Shown: in pieces, positions 36,021-49,400 of the stretch
How the letters are laid out: the number at the start of each line of letters is the position of its first letter
How positions within the stretch are numbered: position 1 is the first letter of the stretch
NCBI GenBank assembly: GCA_907163345.1
Contig: CAJQUN010000003.1
Coordinates: 26,427,879-26,491,878, forward strand
DNA length: 64,000 nucleotides
DNA from: Haberlea rhodopensis
Taxonomy: Eukaryota > Streptophyta > Magnoliopsida > Lamiales > Gesneriaceae
Direction of reading: 5' to 3'
Position numbers and translations under genes: made by a program
The notes under the pieces: generated by a model
The model's input: only the letters and a program-made list of their open reading frames with translations
Databases searched by the model: none
What the model was told of the DNA's origin: nothing

Positions 36021-36254
36021 AAACCCTAGATCCGACGTCTCTCTCTCTCTCTCTCTCTGTCTTTTTCCCTGTAAATTTCCTTCCCCGGGTTTCCTTCTGT
36101 GTTTTCTTTTCACCGCTATGAAGGAGAGATGCTTTTCTTTCTTTCCTTCTAGTGTTGCGTTGGAGTTACGGTATTTACTTGGAAGGATTGGTTTAGGATT
36201 GGGCTTCTTAATCCCCGGCCCAATCTTTAATATGTCAACAGTGTAAATGGGCCA
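36021..36254 (-). promoter_or_regulatory. eIF1A promoter and 5' UTR: telo-box, CT repeat, site II elements
   Basis: AAACCCTA (telo-box) at 36021-36028, a (CT)n run at 36038-36058, and TGGGCT/GGCCCA-type site II motifs at about 36199-36205, 36217-36224 and 36248-36254. The telo-box plus site II combination is the recognised signature of plant ribosomal and translation-factor promoters. Confidence 0.6.
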
Positions 36255-36959
36255 TGCCCAGATAGTGTGTACATATATATATGCTATACACACACACACA
36301 TTCTTTGTCCAGGTAGCCAAGCAAACTGCACAGGTGTTCTTTAGTTTGTCCATTTCCGGTGATTTCCTCGAAATCGTTATAGTTTCTCTATGCACAGGTG
36401 TTGTTTAGACCATGTCCTCCAAATTATTTATACTTTTTCTCTTATTAAAGTCCAGAAGCTGGTTGAGGTAGTGAAATCTGCAAAAGCTGGTCCTTTCTAA
36501 GCATTTTTCTTGTTTCCTTTTGTGTGTGTTAATTTGATTCAACCTTTCCTCGTGAGATTTATTGATATTATTGTAATACGTAGATTTGTAAATTCTTACT
36601 TCTCCCCATTTTACATTTTTCTTATTGCAGATTTGGGGTGTAATTCATGTTAAAGTGCTGGGACTTGGACTTTGCTTTGGCGAGGATTTTGATTACTTTG
36701 TGATTGTGTAGAAAATTCTGCCGAAAATTACAGTATGGCTGAGGTGAGAGTTTCTTGAATGAGACCTTTATGTTCTTTTGCAAAAGCTAATTGTTGAATT
36801 GATATCAAACCGTATGTTGCGTATACAAGTTAAAATTATGATGTTAGAGAATCTGGGCATGTGAAGAATCTTGAGAGCAATAGTTCTAGAATTATGTGTT
36901 TGAACTCTACTGTTAATGCTTGGTGCTAAAAAGGGGGGTTACTTTGATGCATATTAGAC

Positions 36960-37125
36960 AAACAGGCTATGGCAGATTTAGAATTTAAGTTGGGGGGTCA
37001 AAAAGCATTAAAAATAGGGGAATATTTTTGGGGAATATAATTTTAGGAGGGTAATCTTCAATCTTGGGGGTGCAAAATGTAATTTTGTGGGTGGGGCGGG
37101 GGGAAGACAATGCTAGTAATAGGTT
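36960..37125. mobile_element. Fragment of a CAGGGGCG-type hAT element in the MSL pseudogene
   Basis: The phrase 'gcagatttagaatttaagttggggggtc' (given in parts: GCAGATTTAGAATTTAAG, then TTGGGGGG) resembles the start of the element at 27442 (GCGTAGCTAGGATTTTTAAT, then TTGGGGGG). G-rich runs follow to about 37125. No clean ends or target duplication remain. It replaces first-exon coding sequence that the downstream copy still has. Confidence 0.45.
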
Positions 37126-38881
37126 GTTTCCTCATCTAGTGAGGGTAAAGGTAGTATTACTTGTGACGCAAATGTTATTGCTTATTCGGGTGCAAAAGGG
37201 ACTAGTGTGACTGATGGTGGTGCAGTACAGGATGCTTGGATTGGTAAAGCAAATGACATTTGGCAATCGGCAGTTGAAGGTGTGAAACATGGTGGGGAAA
37301 AGGCGAAAGATGCGTCGGATGCACTGGTGGCTGTTACTTTGGTTGGAACATTACTGGCATGGTCATTGTTTCCGAGTATCTTGAGGCGGTTTCATAGATA
37401 CTCTTTACAAAATCCAGTCGCTTTGTTGACTGGGAACTTGCTCTGGGGATCTGTCCCTTATGAGAAAAGCTTTTGGAGTGCATTGGAGGATCCAGTTCGA
37501 TATTTTATTACTTTCATGGCGTTTTTGCAAATGTTAGTGTATCTATATTTGGTTTGAGGTTCTTTCCAGTATGTAGGAAAAATGGATTTAATCTTCTTTT
37601 CTTGTGCAGAGGTGAAATGGTAGCTCCAACGGTTATTGCCTCGCAGTACGTCGTGCCTGCTTGGAGGAGTGCTTTTACTGTTTCACTTGTCTGGTTCCTG
37701 TATCGGTGGAAAAGAAATGTTATTACTCGAGCTTTGGCGGCTAAGAGCGTGGAACATGTTGATAGGGATAAGTTGCTAACTCTGGACAAAATCTCATCTG
37801 TTGGACTCCTTGTCGTTGGGTTAATGGCTTTAGCAGAGGCATGTGGAGTGGCTGTGCAGTCTATTATTACTGTAGGAGGCATAGGAGGTGAGTCTTTGTT
37901 AATGAAATTGGTTCATGATACAGATTACAAATGATACTGAGCGTATTTGTAGGAATAACCTTTTTTTTATAGTTGTGAAAATGAGCCGTCCATGAATCAC
38001 ACATCATCCTTTTGTGTATTTAAATTATTTTAGCCGGCAGATTGCTTAATTGTTTTCAACTTTGTCAATGACTGTAAACAAAATTGAGACTGTTGAATTA
38101 GCCATGATATGGGTTTTTTTACAGCGAGATCAGAATAACTTTGACTTACTCCAGTTTACAATTGATCAAGAAGCGTTATCCTTTAAAAAGAGTACTCGTA
38201 TAAAATCTTTGGCACATAAGTGATGCAATTTACCAGATTAAACCACGATGATTACTACAATTTTATCGAGAAGACCACTGGCTGGATGATTTCATTAATC
38301 CTTTACTTTCTACCGTTCTTTGATTCTCATACTATTTTTCTGTTTGGGATTGTTGGTGATTTCTTCCTGCAATCAATTGTTTACAACTCTTATATGTTCT
38401 TTAATAATCCGAATCTGATTTTTTTGTTTTCGACACAATTGAATAACGATTCTACGAAAACTCTATTTAGTTCATTTGGGTGGCAACCTATATTACCCTG
38501 AGTCGATCATTATGTACGTTCTTTGTGTCAAGACTCAATATTCTAATTGTAGTGCCGACTGCCGACTGGTAGTTCCAAAAGATTGATTTCAAGGATGTCC
38601 TATCCTTCAATTGCACATTTATGTCTATTAATAAATTTTGTTTCCTATAAATTAAAAAAAAATTCAAATCTTACTATACTATCTTGTACCTATTATCAGG
38701 AGTGGCAACTGCCATTGCTGCAAGGGACATACTTGGGAATGTTCTCAGCGGTCTCTCCATGCAGATATCACAACCATTTTCCATTGGAGACACGATCAAA
38801 GTAAGTAAAACGTCTTTAGCTGTCATAAAATATATGGATTTCTGGCCTAGAGATTGTCTTGGTTAGGAAATTATATTAATA

Positions 38882-38897
38882 CCCCCCCCCCCCCCCC
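38882..38897. repeat. C16 homopolymer in an MSL pseudogene intron
   Basis: Sixteen consecutive C in an AT-rich intron; its length may be an assembly or read artefact. Confidence 0.8.
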
Positions 38898-39501
38898 TTT
38901 GGAGTTCCAAGAATGAGCTAAAAGGTCCCGGTGACATTTATCTTGTAATTATTTGACAAAGTATCTAATTCTTACATTCTTATCTTTTTCTATGACATTT
39001 CTTTTTCTTTAGCTTGACAAGGGATAAAATGAAGTTCACGCTTGTTTCCTAATGCACCTATCAACCCAACTAATTCCAAGTTTTGTAAACCTGAGGCTTT
39101 GAGACAAAGATTGCAATATATGCTTCTAGTGAATCACGTGTTTAAAATAATGGACTTGCGTGAATTGTTACGTGATCATTTCAATCTTTTATTATGATAA
39201 GAAGTTATGCTTTCATTCTTTCCCTGATGTTTTATTTTTGGGTGACTGTTGGATCTACATACTAGAATTTTGAAGATGAATCACTGAACTTCAAAATCAT
39301 TATGCATTTTCTGGGGAGCTTTGCTATTGTTTTTTATCATATGCCATATTATCGTACGGTATATCAGTTAGTTAGTCCTAATTTTCTTAGTATTAAGACT
39401 TCTATGATGAGAACAAAGAGTGTGATATTGCAATATATATGTGATCATGTTTTGACTTTTTTCCATATTTTGTTTAATACAATACCATGAATATATAGAT
39501 A

Positions 39502-39610
39502 CATTTTCTCAATTCGAGCTTGGTAGTCTCGAAAAAGAAATGAATAAGCAATACCCATTTTCTCAATTCGAGGTTGGTAGTCTCCAAAAAGAAATGAATA
39601 AGCAATACCC
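39502..39610. repeat. 54-bp direct tandem duplication
   Basis: Two nearly identical copies (39502-39555, 39556-39609), each starting CATTTTCTCAATTCGAG and ending AATAAGCAATACC. Absent from the paralogous intron of the second MSL copy. Confidence 0.9.
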
Positions 39611-41672
39611 AGAGGGTTCAGCGGGGACAACATGTATTTTCATTCCATGGTCCAAGTGTGATTTCGTCGAATTATTTCTAATATGTGATAAAAGAGACCC
39701 TCCTGCATAATATCTGTATCCTCCACTTCACCTTCAAAAATTACCTTTCCTTCAAAGGTGAAAATCAAAACAAAATACTATAAAAGAGAATATTTTTGTT
39801 CTTTTCACATTTTTGGAACAAAAGCACGCTATCCATATCCTTTTCTGGTGGATGAGAGCTATGGAGAAGACTTTGCATCTAATGGGTAACATTTGTTGAG
39901 TTCGCAGGCGCCTTTTTGCTCAAGCTTCAATTGCATTCGAAGAATCGAATAGTCTGTTATCTCTTTCAATTTTCCTTCATCCTTTTGCACTTCGTTTTGC
40001 AGGCTGGGTCTGTGGAAGGTCAAGTGGTAGATATGGGTCTTACTACTACATCACTGCTGACTGCAGAAAAGTTTCCAGTTATTGTCCCGAATTCTCTGTT
40101 TTCCAGTCAGGTATGCGTTTGTTTCATTTTCATTTGTTGAATTACTCTTCTTTATTTTCTCTGAGTTAACGACCACCATGATTATACTTGCAGTCATCTG
40201 TCTTGTTTACATCAACAAATTTTATTGTTGATTGATGGATCGAGCTGTAGATAATGAATTATTATAACACATTCTTGAAATATCATGATTAGAATTATTA
40301 TAATATCAATTCCCAGGCTTCTTATGTTTGACACTGCATTAGCATGCAGTTATGAATCATTTTTGAACTGTAAAATTAATCAGTTAATATAGCAAGTGCA
40401 AAAATCGATGGTGGAGTTCTAGATTTTTTCAGTTTAGGATAGGTTAACTAGTTCCCTGTGCCAATTATAGGTCATTGTGAATAAATCACGGGCCAAATGG
40501 CAATCCATGTTCACAAAAATCCCCTTACAAGTTGATGACATAGAGAAGATCTCCCAGATATCAGAGGATATAAAAAGCATGCTCCGATCTAATTCAAATG
40601 TGTTCATGGAGGCTGAGACCCCTTTTTGTTTCTTGTCTCGAATCGAGAGATCATATGCAGTTTTGACCATTGGATGCAATCTCAAAAATATGGTATGTCT
40701 TTTTCTTGGTCGTTTCAAATATTTAAGGTGCAACAAGTTAATTGTACGAAGAAACATCCATAAACACTTTGATTGTACAAGATTTTCTCTACTTTTGCCT
40801 TCTTTTAAAATGTAGCTATAATTGTAGAGTAGCTTTTACAGTGATTTATCTTTTTCGACTTATTATAGTTACAGATTTGAAAACACTGGATTCGCTTTAT
40901 ATTTACAACCCGACTGCGAGTACTTATTCTGTTTGTTCCAGTCTTTATTTTCTTTCTGATTTACAATCAACTTAATATGTTTTCCAACATAACTGACATA
41001 ATGCAACATAATGTGAATTTCTTCCAGTGAAATGGGATTTGGTAATTCTGTCACTTTATATTTAAGTGAGTCCTTTTGATGAACAACATAAGTGACTCTA
41101 GCTACATGTCCCTCTGATAATTTTCAGTCAAGTTGGTTGAATTCTCCCAGTTTCTCAATCTTTTAAATTTTATTAGCATCGAACAATTGAACTACGATTG
41201 AGTTCATTCAAGTTGGTTGAATCCCCCGTCTCTTATTATTATTATTATTATTATTTTTAAAATTTATAGATAATTTATCCAGGACCAAATAATACTTGGT
41301 TGACAACGATAAACATGATAAAATTCATTAAATATTGATGATAATTTAGTAGGGAATATAACACAGAGGGTGCAGGTGAGATAAATGATTGATTGGTGGT
41401 TGTATAAATATCTTACTCAAATCGATTATGATTGACTTCACATAATGGTCATAGTTTCTCTTCCATTTCTGTTGGTGCCCTTTCGTGTAGACATGCCAAG
41501 ATCTTACATGATGTTTTAGTTTTAGATATATCTCGGTTTTGCTGTGACAAGGTCCTTACCATGTTGATGGCTATAGGGCGGTGAGGCGGAGCAGGATATT
41601 CTTCTGCAGGCTGTCCAAATAATCCAACAACATGGTGTGGTGTTAGGCCGAACTCAGGAACACACCCTATAA

Positions 41673-43040
41673 TTGGCACACTGAGCCATTTTGTATGTAC
41701 AAGACTCAAGATTATGAATTTCACAAGCACCATTTTGGATTCCCGGCGCGTTTCACCCTTCAAGACATTCACATTTTTAACGCTCTTGTGATTTCTGTTA
41801 AGTTTCTTTGGGGAGTAAATGGATTTGATTTGAATATCGACGTTTTTTACCATGTTCTTGTGTATAATCCAGTGATTGTGTTAATACTGAAAACGTTTCA
41901 ATCTGACATATTCGTATTATGTAAAAGATTTCATATCAAAGAATTAATAATGGTTGGGAGAACTTCAGATAGGTACACATTCAAAACACTTTATTCAAAT
42001 TAGTCCATGAAAAAAGCTTCAAATCCCTTGAGTCTATTTTGGGGGAATAACCAAATTAGACACAAATCTTCTCCTTCCCCGACGCAACGACCGCTGAAAA
42101 ATATGAAGCATCAACCACTGAACAAATATGAAGCATCAACAAGAGAAAGAAGAAATGACGTCGAACATTGTTTTACCATCCAAGTTTGAATCAAAATTTC
42201 GATGGTAATAATAAAGTCATTGTGACCTAGATTTGTGCTGTGCTATGTTTGTTTTTTTATGAAAACAATGAACTACTTATTGACACAAGCGAATTTTCTG
42301 GACAATAAAAAAAATTCTCTGCCACCTCGTCACTCTTCTCAAAAGATTTGGTTATTGTTTCAGTTTGCGCCATTCAAAAGCACTATAATCCAAGCAAATC
42401 AGTAATTATATTTTCATATTCACTCAAAATCCGATTCCTTCGAATTTTCCAGTTTTCATTTAGATTTAGTTTTTGAATATGAGGTGTTAATTCAACTTCC
42501 ATGGATGGATTATCGAGCATTTGCGCTGGCCTGGTCTTGGAGCATTAGAAGAAGACGTAGAGTATAGAGGTGGTGCAACCTCTTAATTTTAAAAAAAGTA
42601 GAACACCTCAGTTTAACAAGTGCATCGCATGAGTCTAGTCGTGCACTTATCCCGATGCATAAGTGCACGACTAGACTCAAACAATGCATTTATTAAAACA
42701 CAACAATTGTCATTTTTGTTCAATCTAATTAAAACGATGGTGCACTTAATTTTATAAGTTGATGTACTTAATTTTAACAATATGGTGCATATGATTTTTA
42801 CAATGTGATGCACTTAAATTTGAAAAATTGTACTACATTGGTGCATAATAATATTACACTGATGCACACAATTACACTAATGCATCGAGAATATTTCAAA
42901 TAGAATATTCTTAATTTACGATAAGATATATTTCTAATATCAATGTTATTGGTGGTAGCAGATATTTAGGACATCGTGAGGGCTACGTGTAAATAAGTGA
43001 GAGTTTACCATTTCTTTTTCCTTTTTTTATTAAAAAAATC
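41673..43040. other. Intergenic DNA between the MSL copies; contains a strong hairpin
   Basis: Similarity between the two MSL copies ends near 41930 (copy 1) and 53800 (copy 2). The rest is AT-rich. A 19-bp inverted repeat lies at 42631-42678 and many 'gtgcac' phrases are spread over 42600-42870. No gene was recognised. Confidence 0.5.
42631..42678. repeat. Perfect 19-bp inverted repeat with a 10-base loop
   Basis: Arms GAGTCTAGTCGTGCACTTA (42631-42649) and its exact inverse (42660-42678). The arms contain the two words, TAGACTC and GTGCAC, that also make up the arrays at 54640-55010 and 61648-62897. Confidence 0.95.
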
Positions 43041-43429
43041 TTTTTCTTTGTCCGGAACGGCCCAAGAAAACTGCACAGGTGTTATTTAGATTGGCCATTT
43101 CCTCCGATTTTTTTTTATTAGTTTATCTCTTAATTTAAAGTCCAGAAGCTGGTTGAGGTGTTTAATTTTTAAATCTGAAAACAAACTGATTCTTCATAAG
43201 CACTCTTGTTCTTCTTTTTACGTGTTAATTTGATTCACCTTTTTCCGTAAGATTTATCATTGTTAGTATGATACTTGCATTTTAAAATTCTCACTTCTTA
43301 ACTTGTTGCAGATTTTGAGTGTAATTCTTGCGAAAGTGCTGGGACTTGGACTTTGCTTTTGTGAGGTTTCGATTACTATGTGATTGTTTAGAAAATTCTG
43401 CCGAAAGTTACTGTGTGGCTGCGGTGAGG
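43041..43429 (+). promoter_or_regulatory. 5' region and leader of the second MSL gene
   Basis: Homologous to 36300-36735 ahead of the first copy ('ctgcacaggtgtt', 'ccagaagctggttgagg', 'gctgggacttggactttgc'), so the tandem duplication included the promoter and a spliced leader (…cttgttgcag near 43311). At the position where copy 1 has ATGGCTGAGGTG, this copy reads GTGGCTGCGGTG. Confidence 0.6.
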
Positions 43430-46400
43430 ATGTCATTGCTGAGACCTGTATGTCCTTCTGCAAAAACTAGTAGTGGATTTAATATTAAACCTTGTGTTGC
43501 ATATACAAGTAAAAGTTATCACAGTAGAGAGTTCGAGCATGTGCAGAATCTTGAGAACAATAATTCTAGAATTATGTGTTTGAACTCTGCCATTTATGCT
43601 CGGAGCTCGACAGGGGGTTATTTTGATGCATGTTATACTAACAGGCTATTGGGGAATTCGGTTTTTCGAGGTAGTTTTTCTTTTGTTGGGATAAGCCCTT
43701 TTGTTAGTGATAGGCTGTTTTCCTCGTCTAGTGAGGGTAAATATAGTATTACTCGTGGGTCAAATGTTATTGCCGACTCGGGTGCAAGTGTGACTGATGG
43801 TAACGATTGGATTGGTAAATCAAATGACATTTGGCAGTCGGCGATTGAAGCTGTGAAATATAGTGGGGAAAAGGTGAAAGAGGCGTCCCATGAAGCTGCT
43901 CCTCATGCTCAAAAGTTTCTTGATACCTATCCTTATCTTAGAGATGTTATTGTACCGGTAGGTGGTACTTTGGTCGGAACATTTTTGGCATGGTCATTGT
44001 TGCCAAGTATCTTGAGGCGATTCCATACATACTCTATGCAAAATCCGGTTGCTTTGTTGGCTGGGAGCTCACTGTGGGGTTCTGTCCCTTACGAGAAAAG
44101 CTTTTGGAGTGCATTGGAGGATCCAGTTCGATATTTTATTACTTTCATGGCATTTTTGCAAATGTTAGTGTATCTGTATTTGGTTTGATGTTCTTTCAAT
44201 ATGCAGGAAAAGTGAATTTCTAATCTTGTTTTCTTTTGCAGTGGTGAAATGGTGGCTCCAACGGCTACCTCACAATACGTTGTGCCTGCTTGGAGGAGTT
44301 CTCTTATTGTTTCACTTGTATGGTTCCTGCATCGGTGGAAAACAAGTGTCATTACTCGAGCTTTGACTGCTAAGAGCATGGGACGTGCCGATATGGATAA
44401 GTTGTATACTTTAGACAAAATCTCATCTGTTGGACTCGTTGTTGTTGGGTTAATGGCTCTAGCAGAGGCATGTGGAGTGGCTGTGCAGTCTGTTCTTACT
44501 GTAGGAGGCATAGGAGGTGAGTCTTTCTTAATGCAAATGGTCCACGTTACAAATTATTCTCTAGTATATTTCAACGGATAACTTTTTTGATGGACTGTGA
44601 AAATGAGGTGTCCATGAATCCTAAGTCATCCTTTTCTGCACTTAAATTAAATTATTTTTAGTCAGCATATTGTTTTACTGTTTTCAACTTTGTTAATGAC
44701 TATAAACAAAATTAAGACTGCTGATATTGCCATGACATGGGATCTTTACAGCAAGAACCATATCAGAACAACTATGAGTTGTCTCCAGTTTACAATTGAT
44801 CGAGTGTTATTCATTTAAAAGAGTACTAGTGGAGATCCTTTGGCAAAAAAGTGATGCAAGTTTCCAAGTTAAAATCACGACAAATTATTAATAAGACCGC
44901 TGGCTGGATGGTTTCATTAGTCCTGTTGGAAACTAAATGTTAAAGATTTGATAAGATAGGAAATATGAATAATAACGCTGGCTGGATGGTTTCATTAGTC
45001 CTGTTGGAAACTAAATGTTAAAGATTTGATAAGATAGGAAATATGAATATTAAGATTACTAGAATCATGGGATGATATTGTAATAATCCCAATTACCTAA
45101 ATTTAAAATTCTAGATATATTATTTCCTTATCATGATAAGGAAAGTTAGTTAGGAATTGTGTATATAAATTCTTGATTGTTCCTTTGTAAATTCATTAAT
45201 AAAATATTCTTTATTTCCCACATGGTATCACAGCCTACATAGATCCTAATTTCTCTATCAGCCTTCATTGCTAATTTTTTTTTTTGCCTTAATTGCAAAA
45301 ACCAATTTTTTTTTTTCTGCCCTATTCGCTGAAACTCTGTTTTTCGGCCTTCATCGCCGTCTCCTATCCAATTCCTCGATTATTTCAACATGTCTTCCAC
45401 TGTCTCGTCTGAACCCACTTCGGAACTCATCACACATGCCCCACGTATCAGTGATCTCCAACATATCCAGTCTATCCACCGTATGACTGGATAAACTATC
45501 TCAAATGGTCCCACTTTGTCCGCAAGTATCTGAAGGGTAAAGGAAAAATCAGTCATATACTTGGTATGGGACCATCGCCAAAAGACGCTCAATTCGGTGC
45601 ATGGGACGAAGCGGACTCTATGATCATGTCTTGGTTATGGAGTTCTATGAGCCCCGAAATTAGCGATACGTGCATGTTCTTGACCACATCCACGGAGATC
45701 TGGGATGTTGTCCGCCAAACATATTCCAAAGCACGTGATACAACACAAATTAATGAGTTCAAAACCAAGACTGGAGCAACAAAACAAGGCATCAAGATAG
45801 TGACTGAATATGCGAACACCCTGCAAAATCTATGGCAAGAATTGGATCATTATCCCTGCATTGAGATGAAGTGTGCCTCTGATGCAGCACTCCTGAAAGA
45901 TTTTATTGAAAGGGATCGGGTTTAGGACTTTCTTGCCGGCCTCAATGTGAAGTTTGATCAAGTGTGTTCAGATTCTCGGAAAGGAGGATATACCATCGTT
46001 AAATGAAATTATCTCCTTAATACGCGCAGAAGAGAGCCGCCTTGGAGTTATGCTTGACCCACAACATGTTGAAGGATCTGCCATCGTCACCAAAAGGGAT
46101 TCCCCATCACCACTATTGCCAGCGAATGGTCCACATGAGCCATCGTGCTCAGACTGACTAGAACGAGACAATAAAGACAGCCTTTGGTGTACCTACTGCA
46201 AGAAAGCAAGGCATACCAAAGACAAGTGCTGGAAATTATATGGAAAACCGCCTACCCAAGAATGGGTCGCAAAGGCGACCAACCCAAACCTAAAGGCCAA
46301 GCGTATCTCAGTGGTACTTCAATTGAAAAACCACAGCAAGTCAAAGCCCCCAATCAGATTGATTTCAACAAAGATGAGATCGAGAAGCTGCGGACCTTGT

Positions 46401-49400
46401 TAAGCTCTCTGGAAAAATCTCCTGCAGCTTGCTCCCTTGCACTTTCAGGTAAGCTCTTTTCTTCTCATGGATTATATGTCGCAGATAATATGTTTAAGGA
46501 TTTATGGGTGCTTGACTATGGCGCTTCTGACCATATGACCAACTCACCTTTACATTTCTGTACTTATACTCTTTGTCCGAGTAATAGGAAAATAACAGTG
46601 GTGAATGGTTCCCTACTCATTGTTGCTGGCCTTGGAAACATTCAAATTAGCCCAACCATTGTCCTACACAATATGTTACATGTCCCAAAGCTTTCCACTA
46701 ATCTTATTTCCATACATAAACTTACATCTGACATGAACTGTAATATTGTGTTTCTCCCATCTCATTGTACTTTTCAGGACCAGGCTTCAGGGAAGAGGAT
46801 TGGACTTGCTAAGGAGAAGGATGGCCTAGTCTACTTTGATCACCCACTGACTTCTTCCTGTGTCACCAATAAGTCACCCACATCGCTTTTCTCATCATCC
46901 AATAAAGACGTCCTTTGGCTTTATCATTTTCGCTTAGGACATTCATCATTTGACATTTTGAGAACTATGTTTCCTTCTCTGTTTACGGGTCTTAGCACTA
47001 ATAATTTTAGTTGTGATATATGTGAGTTGGCAAAACATAAACGTGTCTCTTTTCTAGTTATTAATAAAAGTTCTATTCCATTCTACTTGATACATAGTGA
47101 TGTTTGTGGACCGTCCATAGTCCCAAATTTATCTGGCTCATGATGGTTTGCCTCTTGTATTGATGATTGCACTAGAGTTTCTTGGGTCTTCCTTCTTAAA
47201 CAAAAATCGGAGGTGGGTACGGTGTTACAATCATTTTATCACGTGATTCAAAATCAATTTGGGGTTAAGATCAAATGATTCGCACTGATAATGCAAAGGG
47301 TTATTTAATCAAACCCTATCCTCATTTTTTCAAAAAGAGTGAATTATCCATGAGTCATCGTGTGTTTACACACCTAGGGTAGCCGAAAGGAAAAATGACC
47401 ATTTACTAGCTACGACTCGGGCTTTCCTCTTTCATCAAAATGTTCCAAAACACTATTGGGGTGAGGCCCTCCTCACAGCCACCCATATCATTAACCGTCT
47501 CCCCCTCGGGTGTTGGGGTTTCAATCACCAATGGATACATTTCCATATACTATCCAGACCTCAAAACCAGTAATAACCTAGCTCCTCGAGGCTTTGGTTG
47601 CACCGCCTTTGTACACATCCATAACCATAATAGAGGGAAGTTAGATCCAAGGGCCATTAAGTGTATTTTCATCGGGTATTCCTCTACCCAAAAAGGCTAC
47701 AAGTGCTTTTCACCTGCCGACAAAGAAATTTTTTGTCTCTATCGATGCCACTTTTCAAGAACACCTTCCATACTTCACTCCACCTTATCTTCAGGGAGCC
47801 TCACATTGAAGATAAGGAAAACTTAGTCGATCCTATTTTTGATTTACCACCCTCTTCTGACGCTTCACCAGCCTCTCCAGAACCAAACAACCATGCGCCC
47901 CATGATTCTCCAGAAACAGACAACCACGTGCCCCGTGATCCTAAGCTGTTTTCACAGGTTTACTCACGACGTCGCTTGGATCCTAATCCAGTGCAAGTCC
48001 AAGATTCAACCTCTGAGCCTGTGTCTTTTAAAAAATTCTCACCATCACACAAAAGATTTCTTGTTAGCCTGAACATCATTCATATCCCTAATACTTTATT
48101 TGAGGCGTTATCTAATGATAATTGGAGAAATGCTATGAAAGAAGAATGCAGGCTTTAGAGAAGAATCAATCCTGGGACATTGTTGATCTTCCACTCGGAA
48201 AAAAAAGCGGTATGCAAATGGGTGTTTACATTGAAGTACAGGTTTGATGGACCCCTTGAACGGTACAAAGCCAGACTCATAGCAAAGGGATACACACAAA
48301 CCTACGGGGTGATTATCAGGAGACATTTGCCCCAGTAGCAAAAATGAATACAGTCAGAATCCTATTATCACTTGCTGCCAACTTCAATTGGCAATTGGAA
48401 CAGTTAGATGTAAAAAATGCCTCCCTTCATGGCGAACTAGAGGAGGAGATATACATGGATTTCCCTCCGGGATTCAATGGAAGGTTGAAGAATAATAAGG
48501 TATGCAGATTAAAAAGGGCTCTGTATGGGCTTAAACAATCAACCAAGGGTCTGGTTTGGGAGATTTGCTAAAGTAATGCTTGGAACTGGATACAAACAAA
48601 GTCAAGGAGATCATACCCTTTTCATAAAGCATTCGAGTTCAGGGGGAGTTACTGTATTGCTGGTATATGTTGACAACATAATACTGACAAGAAATGATGA
48701 GGTAGAAAAGAAGGCATTGAGGAACTGCTTGATCAAAGAATTCGAGATAAAGGAGCTTGGAAGACTGAAGTATTTTCTGTGAATCAAAGTAGCTCACTCA
48801 AAGGAAGGTATAGTTATTTCTCAGCAAAAATATGTAATTGATCTCTCGAAAGAAACAGGAAAATCTGTTTGCAAACCAGCTATTTCACCAATTGATCAAA
48901 ATCACAAGCTGGGAGAAGCAAGTGAAGATCCAGACGTTGACAAAGAAATGTATCAAAGGCTAGTAGGGAAGCTCATATACCTTGCCCATACACGACCAGA
49001 TATTGCATACTCAATAAGTATAGTAAGCCAGTTTATGCATAGCCCGAGGGAAGTCCACCTCCAAGCAGTCCACAGAATATTACAGTATCTGAAGGCTAAT
49101 CCTGGCAGAGGAATCTTATACAAAAGAAATACAGGGGTAGTTCCTGAGGTATATTCAGATTTAGATTATGCAAGCTCAGTTACTGACCGACGGTCTACTA
49201 AAGGCTATTGCACCTTTCTTGGAGGCAATCTTATTACTTGGAGAAGTAAAAAGCAGAATGTGGTAGCTAGATCAAGTGCAGAAGCAGAATTCAGAGCAAT
49301 GGCTCAAGGAATGTGTGAACTATTATGGATCAAAATAATTTTAGAATACATTTGGATCAAGTGGATAGGACCAATGAGATTGTACTGTGACAACAAATCT

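Larger units (their letters stand above)
36735..41672 (+). pseudogene. MscS-like channel (MSL1-like), upstream tandem copy, first exon ruined
   Basis: Downstream exons are well preserved: 37610-37887, 38700-38800, 40003-40110, 40471-40692 and 41577-41672 all splice in phase and end with DILLQAVQIIQQHGVVLGRT. The first exon is broken. The original ATG (36735) opens only MAEVRVS before a TGA, about 160 bp at 36960-37125 is replaced by G-rich hAT-like sequence, one T is missing near 37132 (frameshift), and an in-frame deletion removes about 20 aa of the segment HEAAPHAQKFLDTYPYLRDV present in the second copy. An open first-exon tail remains from about 37141 to 37532 without ATG. The intron of this copy keeps the empty sites of the transposons found in the second copy. 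Confidence 0.85.

Noticed and set aside
37514..37882. 122-aa and 140-aa minus-strand ORFs over MSL exon 2 (37514-37882 and 44089-44511)
   Set aside because: Shadows of the conserved plus-strand MscS exons; conservation follows the plus-strand frame.
41449..41853. 134-aa minus-strand ORF
   Set aside because: Antisense to the last exon and 3' UTR of the MSL pseudogene; the strand that shows homology is plus.
45223..45260. tRNA-like signal TGGTATCACAGCC
   Set aside because: It is the copia primer-binding site next to the 5' LTR, not a tRNA gene; no cloverleaf was found.
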